DNA of 64,000 nt from Microbulbifer sp. A4B17 (GCF_003076275.1 NZ_CP029064.1:2056501-2120500); one strand, 5' to 3'; positions 47,073-56,592 are shown, counted from the stretch's first letter. Numbers and translations are program-made. Notes: a model not told the origin generated them from the sequence alone.

Positions 47073-48927
47073 TAATATTTATAAAACTGATATAAGAGAA
47101 TTTCAATTCCTTATTGAAGAACAGTTCCATGAAGCTAAAACTCTGTTCAGCGACCAGATGTTTAAAGGGTGCTCACTAGAGATTCTCCATGAAATTTTAG
47201 TTAGGGCTAAAAAATTCTCTTATGAAGTTCTCGGGCCGGGATATCAGGATTCAGACCGGGAGGGATGCAAGTTAGAGAATGGGAAAGTAAAGCTTCCGAG
47301 CGCATTCCCCGAGATGTGGCAGCGGTTTAAGGATGACTGGGGGAATATTTCCTCATTTGAGGGCGAGCAAAATACGACTATTCCGCCCTTTGTAATGCAA
47401 ATGCTCCTGGAAATGTTTATGGGGGCAAATCCAAGTTTTATGACTTATGGTGGTTTTTGCTTGCCGTCCTCCACCTTGGTGGAAAAATATGGAACCGATC
47501 TGCAAAAAGACCTGTTTAGGGACAAATTAGCCACCTCAGAGTGGACATCTTGTCTCTGCCTCACTGAACCCCAGGCGGGAAGTGATGTATCCCTTGTAGA
47601 GACTCGCGCTGCGAAACAGGAAGATGGCACTTATTTGTTAACGGGCGAAAAATATCTGATCAGTGCCGGTATGCACGACCTGACAGAAAACACCGTTTAT
47701 TTCGTTATGGGTCGTGGCGAAAAAAGCGGCTCGGGCACCTACGGTTTGTCCTGCTTTATTGTGCCTAAGTACTGGGTTGAAGAGGATGGGAGTCTCGGCG
47801 AGTTTAATAATATAGAATGCATTTCTCTAGCTGAGAAAATGGGCTTTAAAGGGTGTGCAAACACTCACCTTCGGTTTGGTGAAAATGGCCCCTGTAGGGC
47901 TTACCTGCTGGGGAACCGTGAGAATGTAGGCTTGTTGCAGTTTCTTACCTTGATGAATCAGGCACGAATCAGCACAGGTGTTTATGCCTTGGGTATGGCT
48001 TCCTCAGCCTACTACAATGCACTTTCCTATTCGACAAAGCGCTTACAGGGCAAGAGATTTCACGAGAGCTTTAGCTCTACCGCAAGCCGGGTCAATATCG
48101 TTGAGCATACCGATGTCCAGCGTATGTTGTTGGAAATGAAATCCAAGGTAGAGGGCTGTAGAGCATTGATTGCTAAACTGACGTTGTCAGAAAGCTTAGT
48201 CAAAATCTACCAGGGGCAGGAAGGCAAAAAGGATCGCATTGCTCACTACCAGGGTTTAATGAACCTGCTAACTCCAGTTGTTAAAGCCTATATCAGCGAC
48301 CAGGCTTGGCGTATCTGTGAATTGGCGATCCAAACCTGTGGTGGTCAGGGTTATCTCAAGGATCTGGGTATAGAGCAATATGCCCGGGATATTAAAGTGC
48401 TGGCAATCTGGGAGGGAACGAATTATATCCAGAGCCAGGACTTGATCCGGGATAAGTTAGGATTGGGTAATTCCAGTAAGCTATTCCAATTCTATCAGGC
48501 AGAAATTGATAATTTCCTCAATCGGGCCACGGACTACCCTCAGTTTAAGATTGAATTTGAGCGCTTAAAGACCTCGTTTGGACATTTTGAGGCAGCACTG
48601 AAAGCTGTGCAGGTATGGGTGAAGACAAAAGAAATGTTCAAAATCCCTGCCTATAGCACACGTATTCTACATATGCTTGGTGATATAACCTTGGCCTGGC
48701 TTCTATTGGAGGCTGCATGTGCGTCTTCAGATAAGTTGAGGCAGGACCTGAACGATACTGATGAGGAGTTCTATCGCTCGAAAATTGTCAGTGCTAAATT
48801 CTTTATTCGCAATGAGTTACCCCGTACTAAGCTGCTGCTGGACATCCTTCAGGATCAGGACTCTTTTTGTGAAATGGACGCTTCCTCCTGGAATTCATTA
48901 TTATCAAACGTGGAGGCTGTCTCATGA
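47065..48927 (+). CDS. Long acyl-CoA dehydrogenase (DmdC/FadE-type with C-terminal extension)
   Basis: A 620-residue flavoenzyme, longer than ordinary acyl-CoA dehydrogenases because of an extra C-terminal domain, as in the DmdC/FadE5-like group. Motifs: SCLCLTEPQAGSDVSLVETRA near 170, KMGFKGCANTHLRFGENG near 265, TCGGQGYLKDLGIEQYARDIK near 430, and AIWEGTNYIQSQDLI with the Glu of the active-site region. The ATG at 47065 has AAGGAGC upstream; a start at 47020 lies within the previous gene and is rejected. In this operon its substrate is more likely ACP-bound than CoA-bound; that is inference from the neighbouring ACP. Confidence 0.88.
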   Translation: MDNNIYKTDIREFQFLIEEQFHEAKTLFSDQMFKGCSLEILHEILVRAKKFSYEVLGPGYQDSDREGCKLENGKVKLPSAFPEMWQRFKDDWGNISSFEGEQNTTIPPFVMQMLLEMFMGANPSFMTYGGFCLPSSTLVEKYGTDLQKDLFRDKLATSEWTSCLCLTEPQAGSDVSLVETRAAKQEDGTYLLTGEKYLISAGMHDLTENTVYFVMGRGEKSGSGTYGLSCFIVPKYWVEEDGSLGEFNNIECISLAEKMGFKGCANTHLRFGENGPCRAYLLGNRENVGLLQFLTLMNQARISTGVYALGMASSAYYNALSYSTKRLQGKRFHESFSSTASRVNIVEHTDVQRMLLEMKSKVEGCRALIAKLTLSESLVKIYQGQEGKKDRIAHYQGLMNLLTPVVKAYISDQAWRICELAIQTCGGQGYLKDLGIEQYARDIKVLAIWEGTNYIQSQDLIRDKLGLGNSSKLFQFYQAEIDNFLNRATDYPQFKIEFERLKTSFGHFEAALKAVQVWVKTKEMFKIPAYSTRILHMLGDITLAWLLLEAACASSDKLRQDLNDTDEEFYRSKIVSAKFFIRNELPRTKLLLDILQDQDSFCEMDASSWNSLLSNVEAVS

Positions 48928-50891
48928 GCAAGCTTGATCAGCTGGAATCCAATTACGATGTAGTGATTATCGGTGGTGGATGGGCTGGCTTAACCCTGGC
49001 CCGTCAACTTAAGCTCAATGATGATGCTTTAACCATATTGGTTGTTGAGGCAAATACTGAGTTTAGGGCCAAAGTTGGTGAAGCGACAGTGGAGATGACC
49101 GGCCACTACTTTATGAAGCAGTTGGGTTTGGTGAATTATCTCTATAGGAATCACTTGCCTAAAAATGGTCTGCGTTTTTTCTACGATAATCCCGAGCATA
49201 CACTGCCATTAACTGAGATGAGTGAACACGGAACCACCAGCATTCCGCCTCATCCAGCTTTTCAAATTGACCGGGCCAGATTGGAATCCGACCTTGTCGA
49301 TATGAATAGGGCGAATAGCATAGAGGTTATTCAAGGTGTAAAAGCAAAAAATCTCAACATACAGCCAGGTGATGAACTCCATTCTATAGAGCTTATGGAA
49401 GATGGCGCTAGCGGAGTGGTTAACGCCCGCTGGTTAGTAGATTGCAGTGGTCGAAATCGGGTTGCTAAGAAGCATAAGAAGCTTACCCGTGTTGAGAATG
49501 TCCCTAAACACTTCTCTGCCTGGGGTCGGTTTAAGAACATACAGGATATCGACTCCATGGGAGATATGAATTGGAGAAAAAAGGCCTTTGGACGCTTTCT
49601 TTCAACCAATCATTTTTCTGGAGATGGTTACTGGGTTTGGTTTATACCCTTAAGTGGTGGCTATACCAGTGTAGGTATCGTTGGCGAGAATAGTAAATTC
49701 GACAAGCCGCCCACAAAGAAGCAAGATTTCCTAGATTTTCTGTTGGCTTATAGAGCTATTTCGGAGCTTCTGGAAGGCGCCGAGCTTATTGATTTCGAGG
49801 CCTGGGGACAGCTTGCCTATAGAGCGGATGAGTTTATCTTTGAGGACCGCTGGGCTACCTCCGGATTTTCCTCGATGTTCCTTGATCCTCTGTTTAGTGG
49901 TGGGGGCGACATGATAGCCCTGTTTAATGACCATATTTGTAAGTACATTGTTGCTGATATCTCAGACAATAATCGTGATGAAGCTCAGCAGCGGCTTGCA
50001 AAAGAATTGCCGATCGCGAATCAAGTGGTCACAGAATTTTACCAGGGCCTCTATGCCCATGTAGCAAATGTATACCCGGTTATTGACTCTGCTGAACTGT
50101 GTTCTCCTCTGCTGGCCTACAATACCGCTGCTTATTTCCTGGAGAGTGCCTGGGATTATATGTCAGGCAATTATCTGGATCAGGAGTACTGGCTACGCAA
50201 GAGTTACCTGCGCCGTGGATATATGGCCCTTGAGCTAATCCTGCAACGCCTGTTAGTTGAAACGGCAAAAGAACTTAAAGCTCAGAATCGATATTTTCGC
50301 AGAAATAGTGAAGGTTTCTTTGAGTCCGGTGCCGATCACTATAAGTACTTTGTATATTTGATGGGAACCCATGGCCGGGACGGTTGGCGAATCGATCTGC
50401 GGGTCAAACTTTGGGTTGAAGTTTTCCTGAGTGTTGTCCAGGCGCGACTCGACCTCCCTAAACTGGCAAACCGGATGGTTGTTCAGCAGGCTATTATCCT
50501 GCCTGATCTTTTACAAAAGCCAAATATGAATGAGGCTGACCTCAATTGGCTGCTTGAGAAGTTATCTATCAAGCTTACAGATCTAGTCAATGAGGATATA
50601 GCAGATCCAGTGAGTGTTGTTGTATCGGAAGAGTCCTTCCACACAGATACGATTGAAGTTATGGATCTTGCAGGTAGCTACTCCAATAAAGAACTTGCTG
50701 AGGTTAACAAGAAAGCAAAATCTATCTGGGTGCAGACTCAGGAGTATATTGCGATCCCCAGTATGGTTCCTGTATTTCTTGCTTTTGCACGCAGTCAGCC
50801 GGATAGCATAATGGATTCGGTTATTGACCAGCGTGAAGCTATGCCCACAGCTGAATTAGACTCTGCCCATGCGGATTCGGAGGTTGTGTGA
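48924..50891 (+). CDS. Flavin-dependent halogenase-family protein
   Basis: Predicted to chlorinate or brominate an electron-rich (for example pyrrole or phenol-like) substrate using FADH2. 655 residues. The FAD motif is VVIIGGGWAGLTLA (13-26). VGEATVEMTG (51-60) is the GExT-type signature. Lys80 in LPKNGLRFFY is at the position of the catalytic Lys79 of PrnA, and the halogenase motif WxWxIP is WVWFIP (237-242). FLDPLFSGGGD near 315 fits the family's flavin loop. About 150 extra C-terminal residues are not recognised. It overlaps the genes on both sides by 4 bp. A flavin reductase gene is not in the operon. An oxygenase rather than halogenase role remains possible. Confidence 0.82.
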   Translation: MSKLDQLESNYDVVIIGGGWAGLTLARQLKLNDDALTILVVEANTEFRAKVGEATVEMTGHYFMKQLGLVNYLYRNHLPKNGLRFFYDNPEHTLPLTEMSEHGTTSIPPHPAFQIDRARLESDLVDMNRANSIEVIQGVKAKNLNIQPGDELHSIELMEDGASGVVNARWLVDCSGRNRVAKKHKKLTRVENVPKHFSAWGRFKNIQDIDSMGDMNWRKKAFGRFLSTNHFSGDGYWVWFIPLSGGYTSVGIVGENSKFDKPPTKKQDFLDFLLAYRAISELLEGAELIDFEAWGQLAYRADEFIFEDRWATSGFSSMFLDPLFSGGGDMIALFNDHICKYIVADISDNNRDEAQQRLAKELPIANQVVTEFYQGLYAHVANVYPVIDSAELCSPLLAYNTAAYFLESAWDYMSGNYLDQEYWLRKSYLRRGYMALELILQRLLVETAKELKAQNRYFRRNSEGFFESGADHYKYFVYLMGTHGRDGWRIDLRVKLWVEVFLSVVQARLDLPKLANRMVVQQAIILPDLLQKPNMNEADLNWLLEKLSIKLTDLVNEDIADPVSVVVSEESFHTDTIEVMDLAGSYSNKELAEVNKKAKSIWVQTQEYIAIPSMVPVFLAFARSQPDSIMDSVIDQREAMPTAELDSAHADSEVV

Positions 50892-51802
50892 TTCAGGAGT
50901 TCTTTCAGGCGCGGGATGGAAAAAAACTCTCCTTTCGCTGGTTGCCGTGCGATGAATCTGACTTGGTGCTTGTCTGCATGCACGGGAGCACGTTCAGTAG
51001 CCAGTGGTATTTAATGTTTGGACGGATGGTACACCGAAACGGTATTAGTGTGTGTCTGCCAGACTGGCGAGGCCATGGTAAGAGTGAAGGTGTTCCGGGG
51101 GATCTCGATTATTCCGATCAACTGCAAGACGATCTTGCCGATCTATTAAAACACCTCAAAAAAAGAGGGGCTAAGGCCTTTGTTCTTGGAGGGCACAGCG
51201 CGGGATCATTGGTTGCACTTAAATATCTGCACCTATATGGCAGTAAAGATATTGCAGGTTTTTTTGCGATAGCACCGCCTCTGACTCAGTCAGAGGAAAC
51301 AAGAAAGTACGATATTCCCGCATCTGGCTTTGAGTATTACATTCGTTACGGAAGGAAGCGTCACTATACGCGGCCTAGGGCATCGGCTGGTGATCAGAAT
51401 CTGCCAAAAATAAAAATGCTGAAATATTGGCTGGCACTTTTGTTCCCCCCATTGAGGAAGTTATCAGTGCTGAGCTTTCCCCCGGTGGGATCAGCAGCGG
51501 GGAATCAGGGGAGAGTTCTGGACTGCACATTTAACTTACTCAGTGCCTATAACGTAAAGAGATACGCGGATCTCTTTGCGAGTTTAAATGTACCCTGCCA
51601 CTTTTTTGTCGGTGAGAAGGACGAAGTACTTGATACCCATGTGCTCCACACTGTATTGAGCTGGTATCTCTCGCCCAGTATTAAGGCTGGACTCACTGAG
51701 TTGCCCAGAGCTACTCATATGTCAGCTATTTCTGCTTCGGCAAAACCTATTTCCAACTGGTTGACAACTTTGATGCGGCAACCTGAGGGGGCTGTTGCAT
51801 GA
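50888..51802 (+). CDS. Alpha/beta hydrolase (Hydrolase_4/thioesterase-like)
   Basis: A 304-residue hydrolase of the monoacylglycerol-lipase-like group. MHGSTFSSQWY (31-41) gives the oxyanion region, LPDWRGHGKSEG follows, the nucleophile is Ser104 in GGHSAGSLVAL, an acid lies in VGEKDEV near 243, and ATHMSAI near 280 supplies the His. The start is GTG in a GTGA overlap with the halogenase stop. In an operon with a carrier protein and no other release enzyme, a thioesterase or transacylase role is plausible. It has no signal peptide, so it acts in the cytoplasm. Confidence 0.83.
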   Translation: MIQEFFQARDGKKLSFRWLPCDESDLVLVCMHGSTFSSQWYLMFGRMVHRNGISVCLPDWRGHGKSEGVPGDLDYSDQLQDDLADLLKHLKKRGAKAFVLGGHSAGSLVALKYLHLYGSKDIAGFFAIAPPLTQSEETRKYDIPASGFEYYIRYGRKRHYTRPRASAGDQNLPKIKMLKYWLALLFPPLRKLSVLSFPPVGSAAGNQGRVLDCTFNLLSAYNVKRYADLFASLNVPCHFFVGEKDEVLDTHVLHTVLSWYLSPSIKAGLTELPRATHMSAISASAKPISNWLTTLMRQPEGAVA

Positions 51803-52929
51803 GACCTAGCAAAGGCAAAACTCCCCTGATGAGAGAAAAAATGTTGCCCGTCGGTGGAGAGGTTTCACTGAGTTCATTTTTAAGTGATGCCGATTGGGGA
51901 GCAGGGCATGGCGAAGATTGGACATCTTTAGGAACTATAAAGAGAAGTGATAAAAACACTTTTCACTTGCAAGTTGGCAAGGCGTTTCGATTTCCCCTTT
52001 ATTATTACCTGAAGGACGATCGTCTATTTGTTGGTCAGGATTTATCACTATTTCCTGCTGTTGGTGCCGATACGGTAGATTGCCACTACTTAATTGAAAT
52101 AGAGTATTTTGGTTTCTCCATAGAAAGAAAGAGCCTTTTGCAGAATGTTAAAATGCTCTTTCCTGAAGATGATGTTTTTATATCAGCCAGAGAGCTTATT
52201 TGGCTCTCTGCTGAATATCATCAATCTGGGTCATTTGATGCGGCCCTGGTGACTCCTGAAGAAGCTACCGATAAACTCTTCAACAGTTTACCTGAGGTAA
52301 CCTCTAAGCTTTTCTCGCCTGTTGATACCACTTTTTATGCTCATATTGCCAATCGTTTGGCGGAGTCAAGCGGCACCAAATTAAAAGTGGGTAGACAAAG
52401 CCTGCCTTTAACGGTTGGTTATCAGAAGAAGCGGGCAAAGGTCTTTAATAAGGCTCATAAAAATAGAGTCGTAGAGGGGATCGATCTACAATGTTACACC
52501 GACATGGTGCAGGAAGAGTTGGATCGAGCCTGGCAGGACTCAGAATCAAGTCTCGATAGGGAAGATTATATCTTTCAAACTTTCTATCTGCCTTTTGCCC
52601 AGTTTTTACTCAATATACTGGCAATGAATACCAGCAAGATGGTGGAGATCATTGAAGGTTCGGGAGATGAGGGTGTAATACCCCCGGCACTTTCAATAAG
52701 TGATAAACCTATCTGTAATATTTACGAATCTTTTCAGCGGGTGTTTTTTTATGGACACCATTGGCTTGCAAAAGTCTGGTTCTATATACCGCCCATGATC
52801 AGTTCTGCTGCCATAAAACAGCAGCAAAAATACTCAGAACGAGAGCAGCATGTTTGTGTTTTTACTTTAACATTGGACTACTTGCTGCGATTTAATAACT
52901 TAAAAATAGGAAATGTTACTGGAGAGTAA
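51799..52929 (+). CDS. Asparagine-synthetase-like protein lacking a visible PP-loop
   Basis: A 376-residue protein not clearly in any family. Its middle follows the asparagine synthetase/beta-lactam synthetase order: a dimer-interface strand (LFVGQDLSLFPAVGA, about 70-85), EIEYFGFSIERKSLLQNVKMLFPEDDVFI (where AsnB has ...TLFxGIxxLxPGxxL), then TPEEATDKLFNSLPEVTSKL before the site where SGGxDS should stand. That site reads SPVDTTFYAHIANRL, so the ATP-binding PP-loop appears lost. EGSGDEGVIPP near 285 might be a remnant of the second synthetase motif. The N-terminal glutaminase is absent. This is pattern matching by eye; a novel family is equally possible. Confidence 0.4.
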   Translation: MRPSKGKTPLMREKMLPVGGEVSLSSFLSDADWGAGHGEDWTSLGTIKRSDKNTFHLQVGKAFRFPLYYYLKDDRLFVGQDLSLFPAVGADTVDCHYLIEIEYFGFSIERKSLLQNVKMLFPEDDVFISARELIWLSAEYHQSGSFDAALVTPEEATDKLFNSLPEVTSKLFSPVDTTFYAHIANRLAESSGTKLKVGRQSLPLTVGYQKKRAKVFNKAHKNRVVEGIDLQCYTDMVQEELDRAWQDSESSLDREDYIFQTFYLPFAQFLLNILAMNTSKMVEIIEGSGDEGVIPPALSISDKPICNIYESFQRVFFYGHHWLAKVWFYIPPMISSAAIKQQQKYSEREQHVCVFTLTLDYLLRFNNLKIGNVTGE

Positions 52930-52931
52930 TT

Positions 52932-53186
52932 ATGTCTACAGCAGTTGTAGAGAACAAGGTACAAGAGCTTTGTGAGCAAATAGCTCTTATGCTGAATGTT
53001 GATGCTGTCGATGCAGATACACCCATTGCAGAACTCGGGGTAGATTCCCTGAATATTGTCGAGGTGATTCTAATTTGCGAGCAGTTATACCCGGGGGTGA
53101 TGAGCCCCGAAAATCTCGTTTTCGATGAGCACACCACCCTAAGGGAAATGGATGGTCAACTAATTGAAAACTCGGAAGAAGTCTAG
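52932..53186 (+). CDS. Acyl carrier protein
   Basis: An 84-residue acidic stand-alone carrier protein. The phosphopantetheine attachment site is Ser39 in LGVDSLNIVE, preceded by a first helix (VENKVQELCEQIALMLNV) and followed by the third-helix region (FDEHTTLREMDGQLI). It starts 2 bp after the previous gene and its 3' end is followed 19 bp later by the export genes. It is the only carrier in the operon and so the likely anchor for the ligase, decarboxylase, dehydrogenases and halogenase encoded upstream. Which ligase product it carries is inferred, not shown. Confidence 0.93.
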   Translation: MSTAVVENKVQELCEQIALMLNVDAVDADTPIAELGVDSLNIVEVILICEQLYPGVMSPENLVFDEHTTLREMDGQLIENSEEV

Positions 53187-53205
53187 CGTACTTCGGGAGC
53201 AGTCA

Positions 53206-53940
53206 ATGTTTAAAAAAGTACTTACCATTCTTATCAGTAGTTTTTTTATTGGAAATGTTGTTGCCTGGTTTTCAGGTGCTGCTCCCATCGAGTTTGGCAA
53301 GATTGCCTATTCAGAAGGCGAGATGGAGCAGGTGGAGTTTCTCCAGCAGGAGATTGGTGAAAATAGTACAGACCCCGACTTGATGTTGGAGCTTGGACAG
53401 TTATTTAGTCACCATAACGAGCTTGAGAAGGCTGCCCACTTACTGGAAGCCGCGTACCAACAGCGTCCAGACGATATGCTGATACGTGCAGCGTATTACT
53501 CCAATGAGGGCAAGCGCGCAGGTGCGATGTTTGACCCTGCGATGGGGCTTTACAAGCTTTACCGTCTGCGGCATGCGATGGACGAGGTGGATCAGGCAGG
53601 TCTCAGTGCCGATTCAGATTTTAATGTGCGCCTGATACGGCTGATTACTTTTTCTTATGTAGGAGAAGTAAGCGGCCACTTTGAGCGGGTGTTCGAAGAT
53701 GAAGCCTGGTTTAAGAATCTGATGGATTCAGATCCCGATCTATTGCCGGCTGCTATGCAGCAGGTGGTGTATTTGTCTTTGGCTAATGCCTACTGGGTGA
53801 AAGCTGGAGAGGGCACTGAGGATTTGGCAGTGGCCATGGATTACTACCAAAAAGCAATAGCAATGGCTCCTTGTCCTGCCACGATGCAAACCTCTTGTGA
53901 GCAACTGGGGCAAATGGCAGTCACCCTGGGTAAAAGTTAA
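53206..53940 (+). CDS. Membrane-anchored TPR-like periplasmic protein
   Basis: A 244-residue protein from the ATG at 53206 (a TTG at 53164 inside the ACP gene is rejected). Residues 4-22 form a signal anchor or uncleaved signal (VLTILISSFFIGNVVAWF). The remainder is helical with TPR-type repeats (LMLELGQLFSHHNELEKAAHLLEAAYQQRPDD near 65-95 and LANAYWVKAGEGTEDLAVAMDYYQKAIAMAP near 200-230). It shares its last stop with the start of the ABC ATPase gene (TAATG). It is probably a periplasmic scaffold for the export machinery. No specific family is recognised. Confidence 0.72.
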   Translation: MFKKVLTILISSFFIGNVVAWFSGAAPIEFGKIAYSEGEMEQVEFLQQEIGENSTDPDLMLELGQLFSHHNELEKAAHLLEAAYQQRPDDMLIRAAYYSNEGKRAGAMFDPAMGLYKLYRLRHAMDEVDQAGLSADSDFNVRLIRLITFSYVGEVSGHFERVFEDEAWFKNLMDSDPDLLPAAMQQVVYLSLANAYWVKAGEGTEDLAVAMDYYQKAIAMAPCPATMQTSCEQLGQMAVTLGKS

Positions 53941-54644
53941 TGTTGGTTGAGCTTAAGCGTGTTTCAAAGCGCTATCGATTGGGCGATCTCTGGGTCGACG
54001 CCTTGCGGGATATAGATCTTGCTATCGATCGAGGTGAGTTTCTGGCTGTGAAAGGACCCAGCGGTAGTGGTAAGAGCACATTATTGAATCTTCTATCCGC
54101 ATTGGATCAGTGTGATTCCGGATCAGTTCATATTGATGGCGTTAATCTTGGGAGTTTGGGAGAGCATCAGCGCTCCCTGTTCCGAGGTCGTCATATTGGG
54201 ATTGTTTTCCAGTCTTTTAACCTGATTCCCGTGCTTACAGCACTTGAGAATGTGATGTACCCGCTGACACTGCGGGGGGCTAACAATGCCAGGCAACTAG
54301 CGTTAGACGCTCTGGAAGCAGTGGGGCTTGCCAAGTTGGTTAATCAGCGTCCTACCCAGCTTTCGGGAGGGCAGATGCAGCGAGTGGCGATTGCCAGGGC
54401 AATTGTCAGTAAGCCAGATCTGGTGCTTGCGGACGAACCTACAGCCAATCTGGATTCGCGCACGTCGGAGAGCATTATGAGCCTTATGAAGCAGCTCAAC
54501 CGGGAGCAGGGTGTCACTTTTATCGTAGCCACCCATGATGATTATGTAACCAGCTTGGCATCTCGTGTTATCACGGTACGAGATGGTCATTTGGTAGAGG
54601 ATACAGCTTCGCCTCAAGGTATTGTTCAGGAGGCTTTTGCATGA
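53940..54644 (+). CDS. ABC transporter ATPase, LolD/MacB type
   Basis: A 234-residue cytoplasmic ATPase that powers the FtsX-type permease encoded two genes later. Walker A is GPSGSGKST (39-47), the Q-loop is in FQSFNLIPVLTALENV, the signature is QLSGGQMQRVAIARA near 139, Walker B is LVLADEP and the H-loop is in VATHDD. The sequence belongs to the LolD/MacB/FtsE group rather than to multidrug or uptake importers. It begins in a TAATG overlap and ends in an ATGA overlap. LolD pairs with LolC/LolE to extract lipoproteins. Here it is separate from any housekeeping lol locus visible in the window. Confidence 0.92.
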   Translation: MLVELKRVSKRYRLGDLWVDALRDIDLAIDRGEFLAVKGPSGSGKSTLLNLLSALDQCDSGSVHIDGVNLGSLGEHQRSLFRGRHIGIVFQSFNLIPVLTALENVMYPLTLRGANNARQLALDALEAVGLAKLVNQRPTQLSGGQMQRVAIARAIVSKPDLVLADEPTANLDSRTSESIMSLMKQLNREQGVTFIVATHDDYVTSLASRVITVRDGHLVEDTASPQGIVQEAFA

Positions 54645-55360
54645 CAGCAATCATAAAAATGTTGCTGGCTAGGGGCCCGCTAACTAGAGCGGCTTTGGCT
54701 ATTTCAGTTGCATTCTTAATTTCTGCACCGGCTTTGGCTGAAGACTTCGTCTTTCCAACTCCGATTCCATTCACCAATAGTGAAAGGGAAGCGCTGTTTG
54801 CTGCTGTTAATGGAGAAACGACCAGGGAGCAGAGAAAGCAGGCCTACTTGGCTCAGCTTGCGCGCCTTACGTCGATGGAAGATGCAGAGTTGCAGGATGT
54901 TGAGGAGTTAGAGGCTCTGATGCAGTCACTGTTGGAGAGTCTCCCGGATGACCCCGAACTCAATGCTGCATTGGGATCGACAACTTCCTTTAAATCCAGC
55001 TTCTACCTTGATCGATTGGCAAAACTATCGCTGTTCTCCAGACGAGGCAATCGCATGATGGATCGGGCTGTTAAACAATCTCCATTCAATCTAGGCGCCC
55101 GCCTTCAGCGGGGAATCAGCTGTGCCAATATGCCGGCCTTTCTAAAAAGAGCGCGCTACGCTGTTGAAGACCTGGAGCTGGTTAGGGAACAGGTGGGCAA
55201 TCGGTTCGGTAAAGAATTTCTCGGCTTTGTAGAGTTCTACCTTGCCCAGGCTTACGAGCGCAACAAACAGCCCGATGATGCCCGGGTTCTTTGGGGGAAG
55301 GTGGCCGAGTCGGATACCGACTGGTCCACTAAAGCCAAGCAGGCGCTTCGGAGTATTTAG
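54641..55360 (+). CDS. Periplasmic helical (TPR-like) protein
   Basis: A 239-residue exported protein: a signal peptide of about 31 residues (LTRAALAISVAFLISAPALAEDF) precedes a helical domain with TPR-like content (LGFVEFYLAQAYERNKQPDDARVLWGKVAES at the C-terminus). It is inserted between the ATPase and permease genes, overlapping the former by 4 bp and ending 2 bp before the latter, so it very likely works with the transporter. It is a distinct protein from the TPR-like one upstream. No function is established. Confidence 0.75.
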   Translation: MTAIIKMLLARGPLTRAALAISVAFLISAPALAEDFVFPTPIPFTNSEREALFAAVNGETTREQRKQAYLAQLARLTSMEDAELQDVEELEALMQSLLESLPDDPELNAALGSTTSFKSSFYLDRLAKLSLFSRRGNRMMDRAVKQSPFNLGARLQRGISCANMPAFLKRARYAVEDLELVREQVGNRFGKEFLGFVEFYLAQAYERNKQPDDARVLWGKVAESDTDWSTKAKQALRSI

Positions 55361-55362
55361 TC

Positions 55363-56592
55363 ATGGGCTTGGGTTGGAAAGTTGCACTGCTGAATATTAT
55401 GCGTAACGGGCGCCGCAGCCTAATTACCTTGGCTGCGATCGTTTTCGGTTGTACCAGCCTGATTATTTTTGGCGGTTTTGTACAGTCGATGTATGAGGGG
55501 ATGCGGGAGAGTATGATCCGCTCGCAGCTTGGTCATATACAAATCTATGCCAAAGGCTACAACCAGTTTGGCAAAGCGGAACCGGAAAAATACCTGATTG
55601 CTGATGGGGAACTCAAAAAGATTTCCGAGCTGGTAGAAAACGAAACCGATACACTGGTGGTAGCGCCTCGCCTTAATTTCAATGGCCTGCTTAGTGATGG
55701 CAAGCAATCGATAGCCATCACTGGAATTGGTATTGATGCGGAGAAAGAAGTGATGCTTTCCTCTGCAATTCAGATTGTTCAAGGGGACGATCTATTTCCA
55801 GAGGATATTTCTGCTGCACACCTTGGAGAAGGCTTGTTCAATGCCCTGGATGTTCAGATTGGGGACTACTTGACCCTGTTGGCAAGCACCCAGGATGGAG
55901 CAATCAATGCTGTCGATGTACAGGTGATGGGGGTAATCACAACCGGTGTTAAGGAGCTGGATGATCGCTTGCTCAGGGTGAATTTGCCTCTGGCCCAGGA
56001 ACTGCTCTATACGTCAGATATTACACGGCTAGTGGTTTTATTGGAGGAGACCGAACTTACATCTACCTCAATTGCGACTCTGGCCAGTGTCTTTGAGCAG
56101 AACAATTTGAACCTAGAAATAAAAAGCTGGGAAGAACTGGCGGGTTATTATCATCAGGTTGTTGGCCTGTTTAACGGGGTTTTTGGTTTTATTACCGTCA
56201 TTGTGTTGGTAATCGTCGCGTTGAGTATTTCCAATACCATGTTGATGGCAGTAATGGAGCGTACCCGTGAGCTGGGTACTATCCGGGCCATGGGCGGCAC
56301 TCCTCGCCAGGTTGTAAACCTGATTTTACTGGAGTCGGTATTTCTCGGTTTAATCGGAAGTTTGCTGGGGCTACTGATTGGTGCACTGGCAGCCAAGGGA
56401 ATTACCTATGCTGAATGGATGATGCCCCGGCCACCGGGCAGTACCCAGGACTATCCTATCCGTGTGTTTGTCGTGCCGGATATCTTATTGAAAACATTCT
56501 TGTTGGGTTTTTGTATTTCACTTGTTTCCAGCCTTTATCCAGCGATAAAAGCATCCCGGCTGCCGGTAGTAAAAGCACTTAGGTTTACTTGA
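55363..56592 (+). CDS. ABC permease, FtsX/MacB (LolC/LolE-like)
   Basis: A 409-residue inner-membrane permease. The first transmembrane helix is at about residues 20-40 (LITLAAIVFGCTSLIIFGGFV). A large periplasmic MacB_PCD domain follows (about 45-270). Three C-terminal helices are at about 280-305, 320-350 and 370-395, with ERTRELGTIRAMGGTPRQVVNLILLESVFLGLIGS as the FtsX hallmark. One gene encodes the permease, so it probably forms a homodimer with two copies of the ATPase. Such transporters transfer substrates between membrane and periplasm, not always across the inner membrane. It starts 2 bp after the preceding gene. Confidence 0.92.
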   Translation: MGLGWKVALLNIMRNGRRSLITLAAIVFGCTSLIIFGGFVQSMYEGMRESMIRSQLGHIQIYAKGYNQFGKAEPEKYLIADGELKKISELVENETDTLVVAPRLNFNGLLSDGKQSIAITGIGIDAEKEVMLSSAIQIVQGDDLFPEDISAAHLGEGLFNALDVQIGDYLTLLASTQDGAINAVDVQVMGVITTGVKELDDRLLRVNLPLAQELLYTSDITRLVVLLEETELTSTSIATLASVFEQNNLNLEIKSWEELAGYYHQVVGLFNGVFGFITVIVLVIVALSISNTMLMAVMERTRELGTIRAMGGTPRQVVNLILLESVFLGLIGSLLGLLIGALAAKGITYAEWMMPRPPGSTQDYPIRVFVVPDILLKTFLLGFCISLVSSLYPAIKASRLPVVKALRFT

